A stretch of 64,000 nt of DNA from Salinimonas chungwhensis DSM 16280 (GCF_000378185.1 NZ_KB899377.1:124001-188000); one strand, 5' to 3'; positions 27,706 to 37,717 are shown, counted from the first letter of the stretch. Numbers and translations are program-made. The notes: generated by a model not told the origin, from the sequence alone.

Positions 27706-29046
27706 ATGAAATCGACAGTGACCCAGACGTTCCGACAAGGCTGGCCAGCCCACTGGCATATGCTGACTTTGGCCGCGCCCATGATTCTGGCGAATATTAC
27801 CACACCCTTATTAGGACTAGTGGATACGGCAGTAATGGGACATATGGATTCACCCGCTATGTTGGCAGGGGCATCCATCGGAGCGCTGATACTTACCCAA
27901 ATTTACTGGGTTTGCGGATTCTTACGTATGTCGGCCACGGGGTTGAGCGCACAGGCCAGAGGCCATGACAAGCCGCAAGAGTCCGCGGCAAAAGTGTTCT
28001 ATCAAAGCAGTGCCATGGCGCTGTTGCTGGGGGCCGCTGTTTTTACCTTACAGCAACCTATCCTGACTGCCGGACTTTTTCTGGCTGATCCTAATACGCA
28101 AGTGAGTCAGTTCATCAGCGCTTATTTTTCAGTGCGGGTATGGTCTGCTCCGGCTGCAATGCTTAATCTGGCGCTCATCGGCTGGCTGGTGGGACAACAA
28201 AGACCCCGTGCTGTGATGATTATTCAGATCGTAGGTAATCTGGTAAATGCCGGGCTCGATTTTTTCTTCGTGCTGGGATTGGATATGTCGGTTGGAGGTG
28301 TGGCGCTAGCCACCGTTATTGCAGAATATTCGATGGCGATAATGGCCTTGGTCGTGGCACTGCGGCTTTGTGACGGCTTACGGCCCCAGCGAGAGTGGTT
28401 TAATGCTGCTGCCAGACGTATCTTATTAAAACTAAATGGCGACATGCTCATAAGAAATTTAGCCCTGCAGTTGTGCCTGGCTTTTTTAACTTTGCAAGGC
28501 GCCAGATACGGAGAAACTGCAGCAGCTGTAAATGCTATTTTAATGCAGTTTTTTGTTTTGATTGCATTGGGACTGGATGGTATCGCTTATGCTGTGGAGG
28601 CTCTGGTGGGCGAGGCCGCTGGACAAAAACAGCGTAAAGAGGTCATCCGCCAGACCCTCAGGGGGCTTTTGTGGTCATCGCTGTTTGCCATTGCCTATGC
28701 GCTGTCTTTTTGGTGGTTTGGACGCGATATCATCGGCCTGTTAACAAATTTACCCGCTTTATTTGACGCCGCCGTACCCTATTTGCCACTAATGATCTGG
28801 CTACCACTACTGGGCCACTGGTGTTTCTTATTCGACGGCGTTTTTGTGGGGCTGACCCGCTCCTCTGCCATGCGCGACACCATGATTTTCAGCGCTGCCG
28901 CCGTATATTTTCCACTATGGTGGGCGTTAAAAGATGTGGGCAACGAAGCACTTTGGTATGCCTTATTGGGATTTTTACTGGCCCGGGGGATGAGTCTGGG
29001 CGGTATGCTATGGTGGCTTAATTACCGCCGCGTGATCGCTTCTTAG
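27706..29046 (+). CDS. dinF: MATE family efflux transporter, DinF-like
   Basis: This 446-residue membrane protein of about twelve helices exports drugs or metabolites, driven by Na+ or H+. It resembles E. coli DinF in LAAPMILANITTPLLGLVDT near the start and in FLRMSATGLSAQARG near residue 75. The internal duplication of MATE proteins is visible from GLDGIAYAVEALVGEAAG. The ATG at 27706 lies only 16 bases from the start of the divergent deacetylase gene. No SOS box is evident, unlike the lexA-linked dinF of E. coli. Its last 29 bases overlap the convergent small gene. Confidence 0.88.
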   Translation: MKSTVTQTFRQGWPAHWHMLTLAAPMILANITTPLLGLVDTAVMGHMDSPAMLAGASIGALILTQIYWVCGFLRMSATGLSAQARGHDKPQESAAKVFYQSSAMALLLGAAVFTLQQPILTAGLFLADPNTQVSQFISAYFSVRVWSAPAAMLNLALIGWLVGQQRPRAVMIIQIVGNLVNAGLDFFFVLGLDMSVGGVALATVIAEYSMAIMALVVALRLCDGLRPQREWFNAAARRILLKLNGDMLIRNLALQLCLAFLTLQGARYGETAAAVNAILMQFFVLIALGLDGIAYAVEALVGEAAGQKQRKEVIRQTLRGLLWSSLFAIAYALSFWWFGRDIIGLLTNLPALFDAAVPYLPLMIWLPLLGHWCFLFDGVFVGLTRSSAMRDTMIFSAAAVYFPLWWALKDVGNEALWYALLGFLLARGMSLGGMLWWLNYRRVIAS

Positions 29047-29269
29047 CTTCATTCAGGCCGCTAAAGCGTTGAATGAACAAGCCCAGATACCCTGACATAG
29101 CCAGTACAAATCCGATCAGCAATGTACCAAGTGCAAGCCAGTACAGAACAATATGGTACTGAGCAACGCCCAGCAATAATCCAGCACCGGCAACAAATAC
29201 CACCAAACCGGCAGTGAACCGACGCCAGCATCGCAGCGGGTCGGTTAAATGTTCACGAACAGACGGCAC
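29018..29269 (-). CDS. Small two-helix membrane protein, 83 aa
   Basis: This 83-residue protein has two hydrophobic segments (about residues 19-38 and 42-66) and a basic C-terminus (NEAKKRSRGGN). It starts with GTG 12 bases after nfuA on the same strand, so the two are probably cotranscribed, and it overlaps the end of the convergent MATE gene. I do not recognise a named family. Its hydrophobic pattern and position support a real gene. Confidence 0.6.
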   Translation of the reverse strand: MPSVREHLTDPLRCWRRFTAGLVVFVAGAGLLLGVAQYHIVLYWLALGTLLIGFVLAMSGYLGLFIQRFSGLNEAKKRSRGGN

Positions 29270-29281
29270 GAGGACTAGTAA

Positions 29282-29860
29282 TTAATAGTAAGAGTGCTCG
29301 CCCGCCTGATGCTCGGTGGCATCTTTAACGCCTTTTAGCTCGCCGGCAAACTCTTCAATCATTTGCTTCTCTATGCCTTCTTTAAGGGTAACATCAACCA
29401 TAGCACAACCATTACACCCCCCTCCGAATTGCAGTACGGCATAACCCTCTTCGGTTATCTCTGTCAACACAACCTGGCCACCATGGCTGGCCAACTGAGG
29501 ATTGATTTCAGCTTCAATCATATAATTCACACGCTCGACCAGAGGCGCATCATCAGGCACTTTTCTGGCTTTTGCGTTAGGGGCCTTCAACGTAAGTTGC
29601 GACCCCATTTGATCGGTGACGTAGTCGATTTCTGCTTCTTCAAGATAAGGTGCGCTCTCAGCATCCACCACAGCGTTGAAACCATTAAATTCTAATTGTT
29701 GATCATTATCTTCCACTGCATTTGGCGGGCAGTAGGAGACGCCGCACTCTGCCGAGGATGTACCTGGATTGATAACAAAGACCCGGATATTCGTCCCGGA
29801 TTCTTGTTTTTCCAGCAATTTTGCAAAATGCGCTTGTGCTTCTTCTGATATAGTAATCAT
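29282..29860 (-). CDS. nfuA: Fe-S biogenesis protein NfuA
   Basis: NfuA is a carrier that delivers 4Fe-4S clusters to target enzymes, especially under oxidative stress. The 192 residues combine an N-terminal degenerate A-type scaffold domain ([16 protein letters not shown] to about residue 95) with a C-terminal Nfu domain holding the cluster motif GGGCNGCAM near residue 150, and end in [10 protein letters not shown] as in E. coli. The start at 29860 matches E. coli and has AGGA upstream. Confidence 0.97.
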   Translation of the reverse strand: MITISEEAQAHFAKLLEKQESGTNIRVFVINPGTSSAECGVSYCPPNAVEDNDQQLEFNGFNAVVDAESAPYLEEAEIDYVTDQMGSQLTLKAPNAKARKVPDDAPLVERVNYMIEAEINPQLASHGGQVVLTEITEEGYAVLQFGGGCNGCAMVDVTLKEGIEKQMIEEFAGELKGVKDATEHQAGEHSYY

Positions 29861-29990
29861 GACCAAGTCCTGCGTTGTAACGTATCTGGACGACATAATA
29901 ACAAATTTACCTGAGTAAAACAGTCAAGTATTGATGCTTTTTACCTATCAGGTCATTCGCCTTACGACGACACAATTACGGAATTTATTT

Positions 29991-32603
29991 ATGCAAAAAG
30001 TATTTGCGTTACTCAATAATATGGCGCTTAAAGGTGCGCTGGCTATCGTTGCGCTTATCGCGTGGACCCCTGCCAGCGCAGTCATTGATAAAATCTCTGC
30101 CGATGAAGGTCAGGGCAAACCGGCCGCGCAGTATCTGCCAGCGGAAACCACCTATAACCCCGCCATTCCGACGCCAGAATCCTATCTTGGTGCACAGGTT
30201 GGCGAGTGGCATGTGCGCCATGACCAATTGGTAGGATACATGCGCCTTTTGGCTGAAAAATCTGACCGCGTCACAGTGCAGGAAACTGGCCGCACGCATG
30301 AAAACCGCCCCCTGTTATTGCTGACTATTACTTCGACAAACAATCAGCGCAATATAGACAGTTTGCGTGAAAACCACATTTCAAAGCTGCAAAAAGGTCA
30401 GGCTGACAGCGAAGACGCCCCGCTTATCCTATACATGGGCTACAGTATTCACGGCAATGAACCTTCTGGCGCAAATGCCTCGATGCTCATCGCTTATTAT
30501 TTGAGCGCCGGGCAGTCCGAAAAAGTGAATGCGCTGTTGCAAAATAATATTGTGCTGCTGGATCCGTCTTTCAACCCGGACGGCCTGTCCCGGTTTGCGC
30601 AGTGGGCAAACATGCACAAAGGCAAGCAGCTGGTTTCTGACCCGGAGCATCGTGAGCATGCTGAAGGCTGGCCTTCCGGTCGGACCAATCACTATTGGTT
30701 TGATCTTAACCGCGACTGGCTGCTGTTAACGCACCCTGAGTCCAGAGCACGAATTGCTCAAATGCAGCGCTGGCGTCCGCATATTTTGACCGATTTTCAC
30801 GAAATGGGTCCTAACAGCTCTTATTTTTTTCAGCCCGGCGTACCCAGTCGTAAGAATCCAAATACCCCCGAAGGCAATGTGCGTTTAACTGAAGCACTGG
30901 CCGAATTCCATATTGAGGCTTTTGACAAACAGGGCCAGCTTTATTTTTCGGAAGAAGGCTTTGATGACTTTTATTACGGTAAAGGTTCGTCGTATCCCGA
31001 CTCGCTGGGCAGTATCGGTATTCTATTTGAACAGGCCAGCAGCAGAGGCCATGTGCAGGACACCATTAATGGCAAGCTGACATTCTCTGACACAATTCAA
31101 AATCAGGTAACCACTTCTTTAAGTACTTTTGCTGGCGCGATGGCGAATAAGCCGGCAATACGCAACTATCAACGTGAGTTTGCCCAAAGCACACAGAAAC
31201 TGATAAACAAAGACAAACACGCCGGTTATGTCCTGGCCCGGCCTGACGATATTGCGCGGTTTGATGCATTGCTGAGCCTGCTTGACCAGCATAAAATTGA
31301 GTACAGCTGGCTGACGGAAAATACCAAAATTGACAAGCGCAAGTTCAACGCGGGTCAGGCGATTTATGTGCCTGTAGACCAGCCGGGTTATCGCTTGGTG
31401 AAGTCGTTATTTTCTACCCGTACTGACTTTGTTGATAATACCTTTTATGACGTTTCAAACTGGAATTTACCGCTGGCTTTCAATGTCGATTATGCGCCGG
31501 TAGCATCAGGTGATGCGGGCCAGATTGAAACCGGTAAAGCGCCGGTTAAACAGTCATTTAAGCCTTTACCTGAGGATGCCTATGCCTACGCTATCAACTG
31601 GCAACACTATTACAGCCCTGCAGCATTACAGCGTCTGTTAGAAGCCGGTGCGATGGTGCGTTCAGCACAGGAGGCTTTTACCGCATCGTTAAGCAGCGGC
31701 AAGCCCCGGGATTTTGCTGCCGGTACAATTATTTTACCAACCGGTCTTGAGCAGCCGGATGACTTGCCCGCGATTCTCTCGGCTATTCAATCTGATTTTG
31801 AGTTGCCGGTTCATGCTCTTCGTTCAGGGCATACAACCGCAGGGATAGATATTGGCAGTAGTTCAATGGTTCCGATTGACGCGCCCTCTGTTCTGCTGGT
31901 GGGTGGACGCGCTTCCAGCGAGTACGAAGTGGGCGAAATCTGGCATTATCTGGATACCCGGGTTGGCCTGGCGGCAACATTAGTTGAAGAGCACAGGTTA
32001 GGTAGTATCAATCTCAATAACTACAGTCATATCATTTTTGCCAGCGGTGACTACAACCAAATGAATGATAAGGTAGCCCGGTCAGTCACGCGCTGGGTTA
32101 AACAAGGCGGCACGCTTATCGGCGTTCGTACAGCGCTTCGTTTGTTTGCCGACCAGCAATGGTTGCCGCTGGAGATTGTTGATAAAGAAAAGATTGAAGA
32201 AGCGTTTAGCACTGAAGGTCTGACCTATGCGGATCGCGGTGCCCGGTATGCCAAAAAACTTATTGCGGGTGCGGTATACAACACTAATATCGACCCAACC
32301 CATCCGATATTTTTTGGCTATGAACAGGCGCAACTGCCGATGTTTAAAACCACCAATATGATTGTTGAAACCGATAATTCGCCCTTTACCACACCGGCTA
32401 CTTACGTCGAGTCACCATTGATGGCAGGCTACAGCGCCTCGCAGTTGACTGAAATGGTCGGACAGACAGCTGCTGTGGTAGCCGATGACCTGGGCCGGGG
32501 TGTGGTCATCGGCTTTGTTGATGATATTCATTTTCGTGGTTACTGGCGAGGCACTGATAAGCTGATGAGCAATGCTATTTATCAGTCGGCGCACCTGAAG
32601 TAA
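29991..32603 (+). CDS. Large M14 family zinc carboxypeptidase with C-terminal amidotransferase-like domain
   Basis: The 870-residue exported protein has a signal peptide ending near TPASA (residue 30). The M14 domain shows zinc ligands in YSIHGNEPSG (near residue 150) and a third histidine in LTDFHEMG (near 270); FDLNRDW holds substrate-binding residues and a Glu in GILFEQASS (near 350) is the likely catalytic base. The C-terminal 250 residues look like a class I glutamine-amidotransferase-type fold (SVLLVGGRASSEYE, WVKQGGTLIGV), without an obvious catalytic triad. It probably cleaves peptides in the periplasm or outside. It separates nfuA from gntX, which are neighbours in E. coli. Confidence 0.9.
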   Translation: MQKVFALLNNMALKGALAIVALIAWTPASAVIDKISADEGQGKPAAQYLPAETTYNPAIPTPESYLGAQVGEWHVRHDQLVGYMRLLAEKSDRVTVQETGRTHENRPLLLLTITSTNNQRNIDSLRENHISKLQKGQADSEDAPLILYMGYSIHGNEPSGANASMLIAYYLSAGQSEKVNALLQNNIVLLDPSFNPDGLSRFAQWANMHKGKQLVSDPEHREHAEGWPSGRTNHYWFDLNRDWLLLTHPESRARIAQMQRWRPHILTDFHEMGPNSSYFFQPGVPSRKNPNTPEGNVRLTEALAEFHIEAFDKQGQLYFSEEGFDDFYYGKGSSYPDSLGSIGILFEQASSRGHVQDTINGKLTFSDTIQNQVTTSLSTFAGAMANKPAIRNYQREFAQSTQKLINKDKHAGYVLARPDDIARFDALLSLLDQHKIEYSWLTENTKIDKRKFNAGQAIYVPVDQPGYRLVKSLFSTRTDFVDNTFYDVSNWNLPLAFNVDYAPVASGDAGQIETGKAPVKQSFKPLPEDAYAYAINWQHYYSPAALQRLLEAGAMVRSAQEAFTASLSSGKPRDFAAGTIILPTGLEQPDDLPAILSAIQSDFELPVHALRSGHTTAGIDIGSSSMVPIDAPSVLLVGGRASSEYEVGEIWHYLDTRVGLAATLVEEHRLGSINLNNYSHIIFASGDYNQMNDKVARSVTRWVKQGGTLIGVRTALRLFADQQWLPLEIVDKEKIEEAFSTEGLTYADRGARYAKKLIAGAVYNTNIDPTHPIFFGYEQAQLPMFKTTNMIVETDNSPFTTPATYVESPLMAGYSASQLTEMVGQTAAVVADDLGRGVVIGFVDDIHFRGYWRGTDKLMSNAIYQSAHLK

Positions 32604-33282
32604 GACGGCGCCGGGAAGGTGGCGGTGTTACCGCCATCGCCCAGATTTGTACGTCAGTATCCGGTGCTTGGCGGCGAATAAGTGCAGCCAGCGCATCGAC
32701 CGTGCAGCCTGTAGTAACTACATCATCCACAATTGCGACATTTTTAACCGGTGGCAAGCTGCGTATCTCAAACATATTGCGCAGGTTAGTCAGTCGCTCT
32801 GAGCGTTGCAGCGTATGTTGCGCCTTGCCATTCCGGCGGGTGGCCCAACCGCCATATGTGGCAATTCCCGTGAGTCGGCTTAGTTGCCGGCTCAGCTCAC
32901 CCGCTTGATTGAACTGACGCTTCCAATAACGCCATGGCGGTAAGGGGACAGGGAGTAAAATCTGTGGCAGCGGCGTAATATAATCAACAGATGTCTGAAC
33001 AAACCAGCGGGCCAGAATACTGGCGTAGCGCAGGTCATAACTGAACTTGAGGTTTTGAATCATCTGATTAAATGGCCACTGATAGTAACCACATGCATAC
33101 AACGCATTACAATGGGCATGCCGTAGGTAACGCGAAATTTCTGGTCTGCGCAGTAAGTTAGGTGGATTTGTGTGATGTTCGAAAAAACAGGTATCGGTTT
33201 TGCAGTGTCTGCAGCACAGGGGATCTTCCCCGGTAAGAGGTTGCTGACAGAGCAGACAGGAATAGTTTAACCAGCGCATCAT
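32575..33282 (-). CDS. gntX: ComF/GntX family phosphoribosyltransferase-like protein
   Basis: The 235-residue protein has an N-terminal zinc-finger-like cysteine cluster (CLLCQQPL, CCRHC, residues 8-35) and a C-terminal phosphoribosyltransferase fold with the PRPP loop VAIVDDVVTTGCTV near residue 190. GntX is encoded next to bioH in many gammaproteobacteria; its relative ComF is needed for DNA uptake, so a role in transformation or nucleotide salvage is possible. Two consecutive ATG codons (33282, 33279) can serve as start. The 3' end overlaps the convergent peptidase gene by 29 bases. Confidence 0.9.
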   Translation of the reverse strand: MMRWLNYSCLLCQQPLTGEDPLCCRHCKTDTCFFEHHTNPPNLLRRPEISRYLRHAHCNALYACGYYQWPFNQMIQNLKFSYDLRYASILARWFVQTSVDYITPLPQILLPVPLPPWRYWKRQFNQAGELSRQLSRLTGIATYGGWATRRNGKAQHTLQRSERLTNLRNMFEIRSLPPVKNVAIVDDVVTTGCTVDALAALIRRQAPDTDVQIWAMAVTPPPSRRRLTSGAPTDK

Positions 33283-33342
33283 AAATCGCGTCAATGTCTC
33301 CGTAACGGCTGCCTGAAAATGGGCATAATAAGGGTGAACAAT

Positions 33343-34140
33343 TTGCACAATTGTACAAAAAATACTGATCTGATAACCCGTACTCAGGGCACAGGAAAAG
33401 ATCTGGTTTTGCTGCACGGATGGGGAATGAATAGTGGTGTATTCAAAGAGTTTTCACCATTACTGTCAGATGAGTACAGTGTCACGGTAATTGACTTACC
33501 CGGATTTGGCGAAAATCACAGTGTTGCACCGACCGACTATACAATTGCCGGCTTGGCAGAGATCTTAGCTCCGGTTTTGCCGGCTAACTGTATTCTTGCG
33601 GGGTGGTCTATGGGCGGACTTGTGGCTCAGCAACTGGCGCTCAGTATGCCGGAAAAAGTGATGGGTCTGGTAACAATAGCCTCTTCTCCACGATTTGCTT
33701 CGCAGCAGGGATGGCCCGGTATCGAACCGGCATTATTACAACAGTTCCAGTATGAGCTGGGTGAAAACTTTGCAAAAACGCTGGATCGGTTTTTAGCTAT
33801 TCAGACCATGGGCTGCGAGACAGCACGCAAAGACGTGAAAACGATAAAACACAGTGTTAAAGAGTACCCCCAGCCTTCTGTTGAGACACTTAAAGCCTCT
33901 CTTGAACTGCTCTCTAATGAAGATTTACGCAGGCATGTAGGGCAAATAAAACAGCCGACGTTGCGTATTTATGGCAGGTTGGACAGTCTCGTGCCTAAAA
34001 CGGCCATTGATAGCATTTGCCAGTTACATCCCCAGTCTGATGCAGTGGTACTTTCCGGCGCCTCTCATGCTCCGTTTATCTCTCACCCGAAACAAACCGC
34101 TGATATCATTAAGCGTTTTGTAACCACCAGAGTTTCCTGA
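33343..34140 (+). CDS. bioH: Pimeloyl-ACP methyl ester carboxylesterase
   Basis: BioH removes the methyl ester from pimeloyl-ACP, releasing the biotin precursor for BioF. This alpha/beta hydrolase of about 265 residues has LLHGWGMN near the start, the nucleophile in GWSMGG near residue 80, the acid in YGRLDSLVP and the histidine in GASHAPFISHP. The block ASSPRFASQQGWPGI and FLAIQTMG closely match E. coli BioH. Start choice: TTG 33343 has AAGGG eight bases upstream; ATG 33319 is in frame but lacks a ribosome-binding site. It diverges from gntX. Confidence 0.92.
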   Translation: MHNCTKNTDLITRTQGTGKDLVLLHGWGMNSGVFKEFSPLLSDEYSVTVIDLPGFGENHSVAPTDYTIAGLAEILAPVLPANCILAGWSMGGLVAQQLALSMPEKVMGLVTIASSPRFASQQGWPGIEPALLQQFQYELGENFAKTLDRFLAIQTMGCETARKDVKTIKHSVKEYPQPSVETLKASLELLSNEDLRRHVGQIKQPTLRIYGRLDSLVPKTAIDSICQLHPQSDAVVLSGASHAPFISHPKQTADIIKRFVTTRVS

Positions 34141-34214
34141 CTAATACTTTTTTACTTTCTTTGTTTAATGGTTAATACTTAAGCATTAGCAGAGTGAGGA
34201 AAGGTAACAAACTT

Positions 34215-34463
34215 ATGACGGTGAGCATCAACAACTCGATGGGTTCAGCCCTTACCCATGCTCAGTATGGTATGCATCAGGCCAGCCAAAAGGTGACAGA
34301 GGCCGCCTCGCAAATCGCCAGGCAAAACAATGAACCATCGGCTCAGGGTCTGGTTACACACCTGATGGCCCTGCAAACCAACACGATTTATCATGAAGCT
34401 GCTGCGAAAGTAGTTAGTGTTACAGATGATACAGTTGGACAGCTTATCGACACGCGGGCCTGA
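34215..34463 (+). CDS. Mini flagellar rod/hook-like helical protein, 82 aa
   Basis: This short protein is predicted to be almost entirely two helices. Residues 8-38 (SMGSALTHAQYGMHQASQKV onward, to RQNN) resemble the N-terminal D0 helix of FlgB/FlgC/FlgG-type axial proteins. Residues 44-80 (MALQTNTIYHEAAAKVV, then TDDTVGQLID) resemble their conserved C-terminal helix (typically ...QRAYEANAKVIQTADEMLGTL). The whole central domain is missing. The ATG at 34215 follows AGGAAAGG; GTG 34194 is possible. It lies three bases before the SprA-like gene, so the two are likely cotranscribed. A flagellar or secretion link is inference. Confidence 0.75.
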   Translation: MTVSINNSMGSALTHAQYGMHQASQKVTEAASQIARQNNEPSAQGLVTHLMALQTNTIYHEAAAKVVSVTDDTVGQLIDTRA

Positions 34464-34466
34464 TCA

Positions 34467-35249
34467 ATGAATATTGCGCCGGCTTTTCCCTCGGTCCTCG
34501 CCTCGCCGTCCGGTAATCTCAATACCGAAGCTGCCCGTCGTGAAAACGTGCTTCAGGAAACCATACCCAAAGCTGCAGGATCTGAGCCTGAACAGGCTGG
34601 CCAGGGGCCAGGCTCTGACTCAGATCGTACACGTCAGCCCGCCGCATCACAACACGCTGTTACCTATGAAAAGCCAGTCACCGTCGAGCCGCAAGATGCC
34701 GGGTCGGGTGTCGCCGGCCAATCGTCTAAAAATAACAGTAGCGAAGAACAAAGTGCAGGACGAGAACAGGCAGAACAGCGTCAGCAAGAGCAACAGGCAG
34801 AACAGAAAGTTGCTGAGCTGGAAAAGCGGGATAGAGAAGTGCGCATTCATGAAGAGGCTCACCGGGCGGCTGGTGGCCAATATGCGTCAGCGCCTCAGTA
34901 TGAATATACTACCGGACCTGATAATAAGCGGTATGCGACCGGTGGTGAAGTAAGTATTGATGTCAGTAAGGAGAAAACACCGGCTGAAACAATACAAAAA
35001 ATGGAGCAGGTGAGAAAAGCGGCACTGGCTCCGGCTGAGCCTTCATCTCAGGACAGAAAGGTAGCCAGCGAGGCGGCGCAGGCAATCGCTCAGGCGCGTA
35101 GTGAACTGGCTCAGGAACGAACCGATGAGCAAAATGGTAAGGCCCCCTCAGAATCAGCAAATCCGCTGACTGAGAGGATGGCACGGATCCAGTTTACTTA
35201 TCGGCAGGCTTATACCCCAAAAGACGCTGGTTTTCAGACCAGCGCCTGA
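34467..35249 (+). CDS. SprA-related putative metalloprotease (CJM1_0395-like)
   Basis: The 260-residue protein has a long, low-complexity, Gln/Glu-rich coiled-coil-like N-terminal half (residues 35-120). A compact conserved core follows with the zinc-protease-like motif HEEAH (residues 128-132), then AAGGQYASAPQYEYTTGPD and KRYATGGEVSID. That core is the signature of the SprA-related family annotated as putative metalloproteases. The family's substrate is unknown. There is no signal peptide, so export by a flagellar-type or other route would be needed if it acts outside. It follows the mini rod-like gene after three bases and converges with tex. Confidence 0.83.
   Translation: MNIAPAFPSVLASPSGNLNTEAARRENVLQETIPKAAGSEPEQAGQGPGSDSDRTRQPAASQHAVTYEKPVTVEPQDAGSGVAGQSSKNNSSEEQSAGREQAEQRQQEQQAEQKVAELEKRDREVRIHEEAHRAAGGQYASAPQYEYTTGPDNKRYATGGEVSIDVSKEKTPAETIQKMEQVRKAALAPAEPSSQDRKVASEAAQAIAQARSELAQERTDEQNGKAPSESANPLTERMARIQFTYRQAYTPKDAGFQTSA
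35225..35249. terminator. Possible bidirectional terminator between SprA-like gene and tex
   Basis: CGCTGGT and ACCAGCG form a seven-base stem (35225-35244) at the end of the SprA-like gene. T-rich tracts follow on both strands (TCTTTT on the minus strand, TTATTTTTG further along the plus strand). Confidence 0.45.
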
Positions 35250-35255
35250 CGTCTG

Positions 35256-37586
35256 TTATTTTTGTTTGGCCTTGGCAAACGCATCGGCAAACGCGTTGCC
35301 CATCGCCAGGTTCGAAGGCTGTGAGGATTTTTCAGAGCGCGGCTTTTTACTTCCTGCTTTGGCATTTTTTGCCTTGCCTTTATGGGCACCTGCATTACCT
35401 TGTTTAGCGGGCGCGCCCGGCGTGTCATCAAGGCGCATGGAAAAAGAGATACGCTTGCGCGCAACATCGACTTCCATCACTTTGACCTTCACAATATCAC
35501 CGGCTTTGACGACTTCCCGGGGGTCAGAGATGAATTTGTCCGTAAGGGCTGAAATATGAACCAGACCATCCTGGTGAACACCAACATCTACAAAGGCCCC
35601 AAAGTTCGCCACATTACTTACCACACCCTCGAGAATCATCCCCGGCGTCAGGTCAGTAATTGTTTCAACGCCTTCTTTAAATGTGGCTGTCTTAAATTCT
35701 GGTCGCGGATCCCGCCCAGGCTTATCAAGCTCGCTAAGAATATCTTTCACCGTTGGCAAGCCAAATGCTTCACTGGTAAAAGTCTCCGGTGAAAGCGCTT
35801 TGAGCAGCGCAGTATTGCCAATCAGGTCATTCACGGCGACATCGGTTTTTTTAACGATAGCATCGACCACAGCATAAGACTCCGGATGCACTGCCGACTG
35901 GTCAAGCGCATTATTACCATCGTAAATGCGTAAAAAGCCTGCTGCCTGCTCAAATGCTTTAGGCCCCAGACGCTCGACTTTTAACAACGACTTACGGTTA
36001 TCAAACGCGCCATTAGTATCCCGAAACTGAACAATATTCTGCGCCAGTGTTTTGTTTAACCCGGACACGTAGCTAAGCAGGGCGGGTGAAGCAGTATTTA
36101 AATCTACGCCAACCGCGTTTACGCAGTCTTCTATTACCCGATCCAACGATTTACCCAGCTGACTTTGACTGACATCATGCTGATACTGGCCCACACCGAT
36201 TGCTTTAGGTTCTATCTTTACCAGCTCAGCCAGGGGATCTTGTAATCTACGCGCAATGGAAACCGCACCACGTAATGATACATCCATTCCCGGCAACTCT
36301 TTGGAGGCCAGTTCAGACGCTGAGTAAACAGACGCCCCGGCTTCACTGACCATTATTTTCTGCGCACTAATCTCACTGTGAGCCTTGAGCATTTCACCCA
36401 CCAGCTTATCGGTTTCACGGGATCCGGTGCCATTGCCGATACTGATGAGCTGAACCTTATGTTGCTTACATAAAGTAGCCAAAGTGCGTAAGGCTTTATC
36501 CCATTGATTTTGAGGTGTGTGGGGGAAGATCGTGTTTGTTGCCACAACTTTTCCGGTGCCATCTACGATAGCCACTTTCACTCCGGTGCGCAGACCTGGA
36601 TCCAGACCCATCGTGGTTTTTGCGCCAGCCGGGGCGGCCATTAACAGGTCATTGAGATTTTTGGCAAAAACACTGATGGCCTCTTCTTCGGCGTGATCGC
36701 GCAGCGTGCTGAAAAACTCGGTTTCCATATGCAGACCAATTTTTATTTTCCAGGTCCACTGTACGACCTGTTGCAAAAATGCATCGGCAGGTCGTCCGCG
36801 ATTAGCGATATTGTAGTGTTCAGCGATAATGTGCTCGCAATGAGACGGGGCTTTAGGATCCTCACTTTTCGGGTCAGCATTAAGCTGTATTTGCAGTACG
36901 CCTTCGTTGCGACCACGAAACATCGCCAGCGCACGGTGCGAGGGAACGGCTTTTAATTTTTCGGAATGGGCAAAGTAATCTTTGTATTTTTGCGCGTCAT
37001 TTTCTTTACCTTTCACAACGGTACTGTCGATAAAAGCATTGTCGGTAAGGTATCGGCGGATCTTGGCCAGCAGGCTGGCATCCTCTGCAAACCGCTCCAT
37101 CAAAATATAGCGGGCGCCTTCCAGCGCTGCTTTTATGTCAGCCACCCCGTTGTCAGAACTTACATAGCGCTGCGCCAGAGATTCAGGTACTTGAGAAGGG
37201 TCGTTAAACAGCTCATCAGCCAGGGGTTGCAAACCGGCTTCGATGGCAATCTGCCCTTTGGTTCGCCGACGAGGTTTGTAAGGAAGATAAAGATCTTCCA
37301 GAGTAGTCTTGCTGTCAGCATCAACAATCTGTTGTTTTAGCGTGTCCGACAACTTACCTTGCTCTTCAACTGACTTAAGAATGACATTGCGTCGCTCATC
37401 AAGCTCACGCAAATAAGTCAGGCGCTGCTCCAGTGTGCGCAGCTGCGTATCATCCAGCCCCCGCGTGGCCTCTTTCCGATAGCGAGCAATGAAAGGGACG
37501 GTGGCGCCGCTGTCTAAGAGTGAAACGGCAGCTTCAATCTGGGCGGGGTTAACCGCCAGTTCATTTGCGATAGTCTTTATAATCAT
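35256..37586 (-). CDS. tex: RNA-binding transcription accessory protein Tex
   Basis: Tex (YhgF in E. coli) is a conserved cytoplasmic nucleic-acid-binding protein related to eukaryotic Spt6, linked to transcription and toxin-gene expression. The 776 residues cover the N-terminal helical Tex domain ([17 protein letters not shown] near residue 30), a YqgF-like domain ([15 protein letters not shown] near 325), helix-hairpin-helix motifs ([32 protein letters not shown]) and a C-terminal S1 domain ([20 protein letters not shown] near 645). A basic, low-complexity tail follows. It is nearly colinear with the E. coli protein. Confidence 0.97.
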   Translation of the reverse strand: MIIKTIANELAVNPAQIEAAVSLLDSGATVPFIARYRKEATRGLDDTQLRTLEQRLTYLRELDERRNVILKSVEEQGKLSDTLKQQIVDADSKTTLEDLYLPYKPRRRTKGQIAIEAGLQPLADELFNDPSQVPESLAQRYVSSDNGVADIKAALEGARYILMERFAEDASLLAKIRRYLTDNAFIDSTVVKGKENDAQKYKDYFAHSEKLKAVPSHRALAMFRGRNEGVLQIQLNADPKSEDPKAPSHCEHIIAEHYNIANRGRPADAFLQQVVQWTWKIKIGLHMETEFFSTLRDHAEEEAISVFAKNLNDLLMAAPAGAKTTMGLDPGLRTGVKVAIVDGTGKVVATNTIFPHTPQNQWDKALRTLATLCKQHKVQLISIGNGTGSRETDKLVGEMLKAHSEISAQKIMVSEAGASVYSASELASKELPGMDVSLRGAVSIARRLQDPLAELVKIEPKAIGVGQYQHDVSQSQLGKSLDRVIEDCVNAVGVDLNTASPALLSYVSGLNKTLAQNIVQFRDTNGAFDNRKSLLKVERLGPKAFEQAAGFLRIYDGNNALDQSAVHPESYAVVDAIVKKTDVAVNDLIGNTALLKALSPETFTSEAFGLPTVKDILSELDKPGRDPRPEFKTATFKEGVETITDLTPGMILEGVVSNVANFGAFVDVGVHQDGLVHISALTDKFISDPREVVKAGDIVKVKVMEVDVARKRISFSMRLDDTPGAPAKQGNAGAHKGKAKNAKAGSKKPRSEKSSQPSNLAMGNAFADAFAKAKQK

Positions 37587-37717
37587 AATATCAGTGCGGT
37601 ACTCAAAAGCTGGGCTGGAGCATGTATGTCATGATCTGCCAAAAAAGAAAAATATTATCTAAAAAATTGCCGGACAGTATAGCACTGATAACCCTGTGAA
37701 GCAGTGCGTTTGTCTCA

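Noticed and set aside
34474..34953. Second plus-strand frame inside the SprA-like gene
   Set aside because: The other frame holds the HEEAH core and continues to a proper stop; this one is an alternative-frame shadow of low-complexity DNA.
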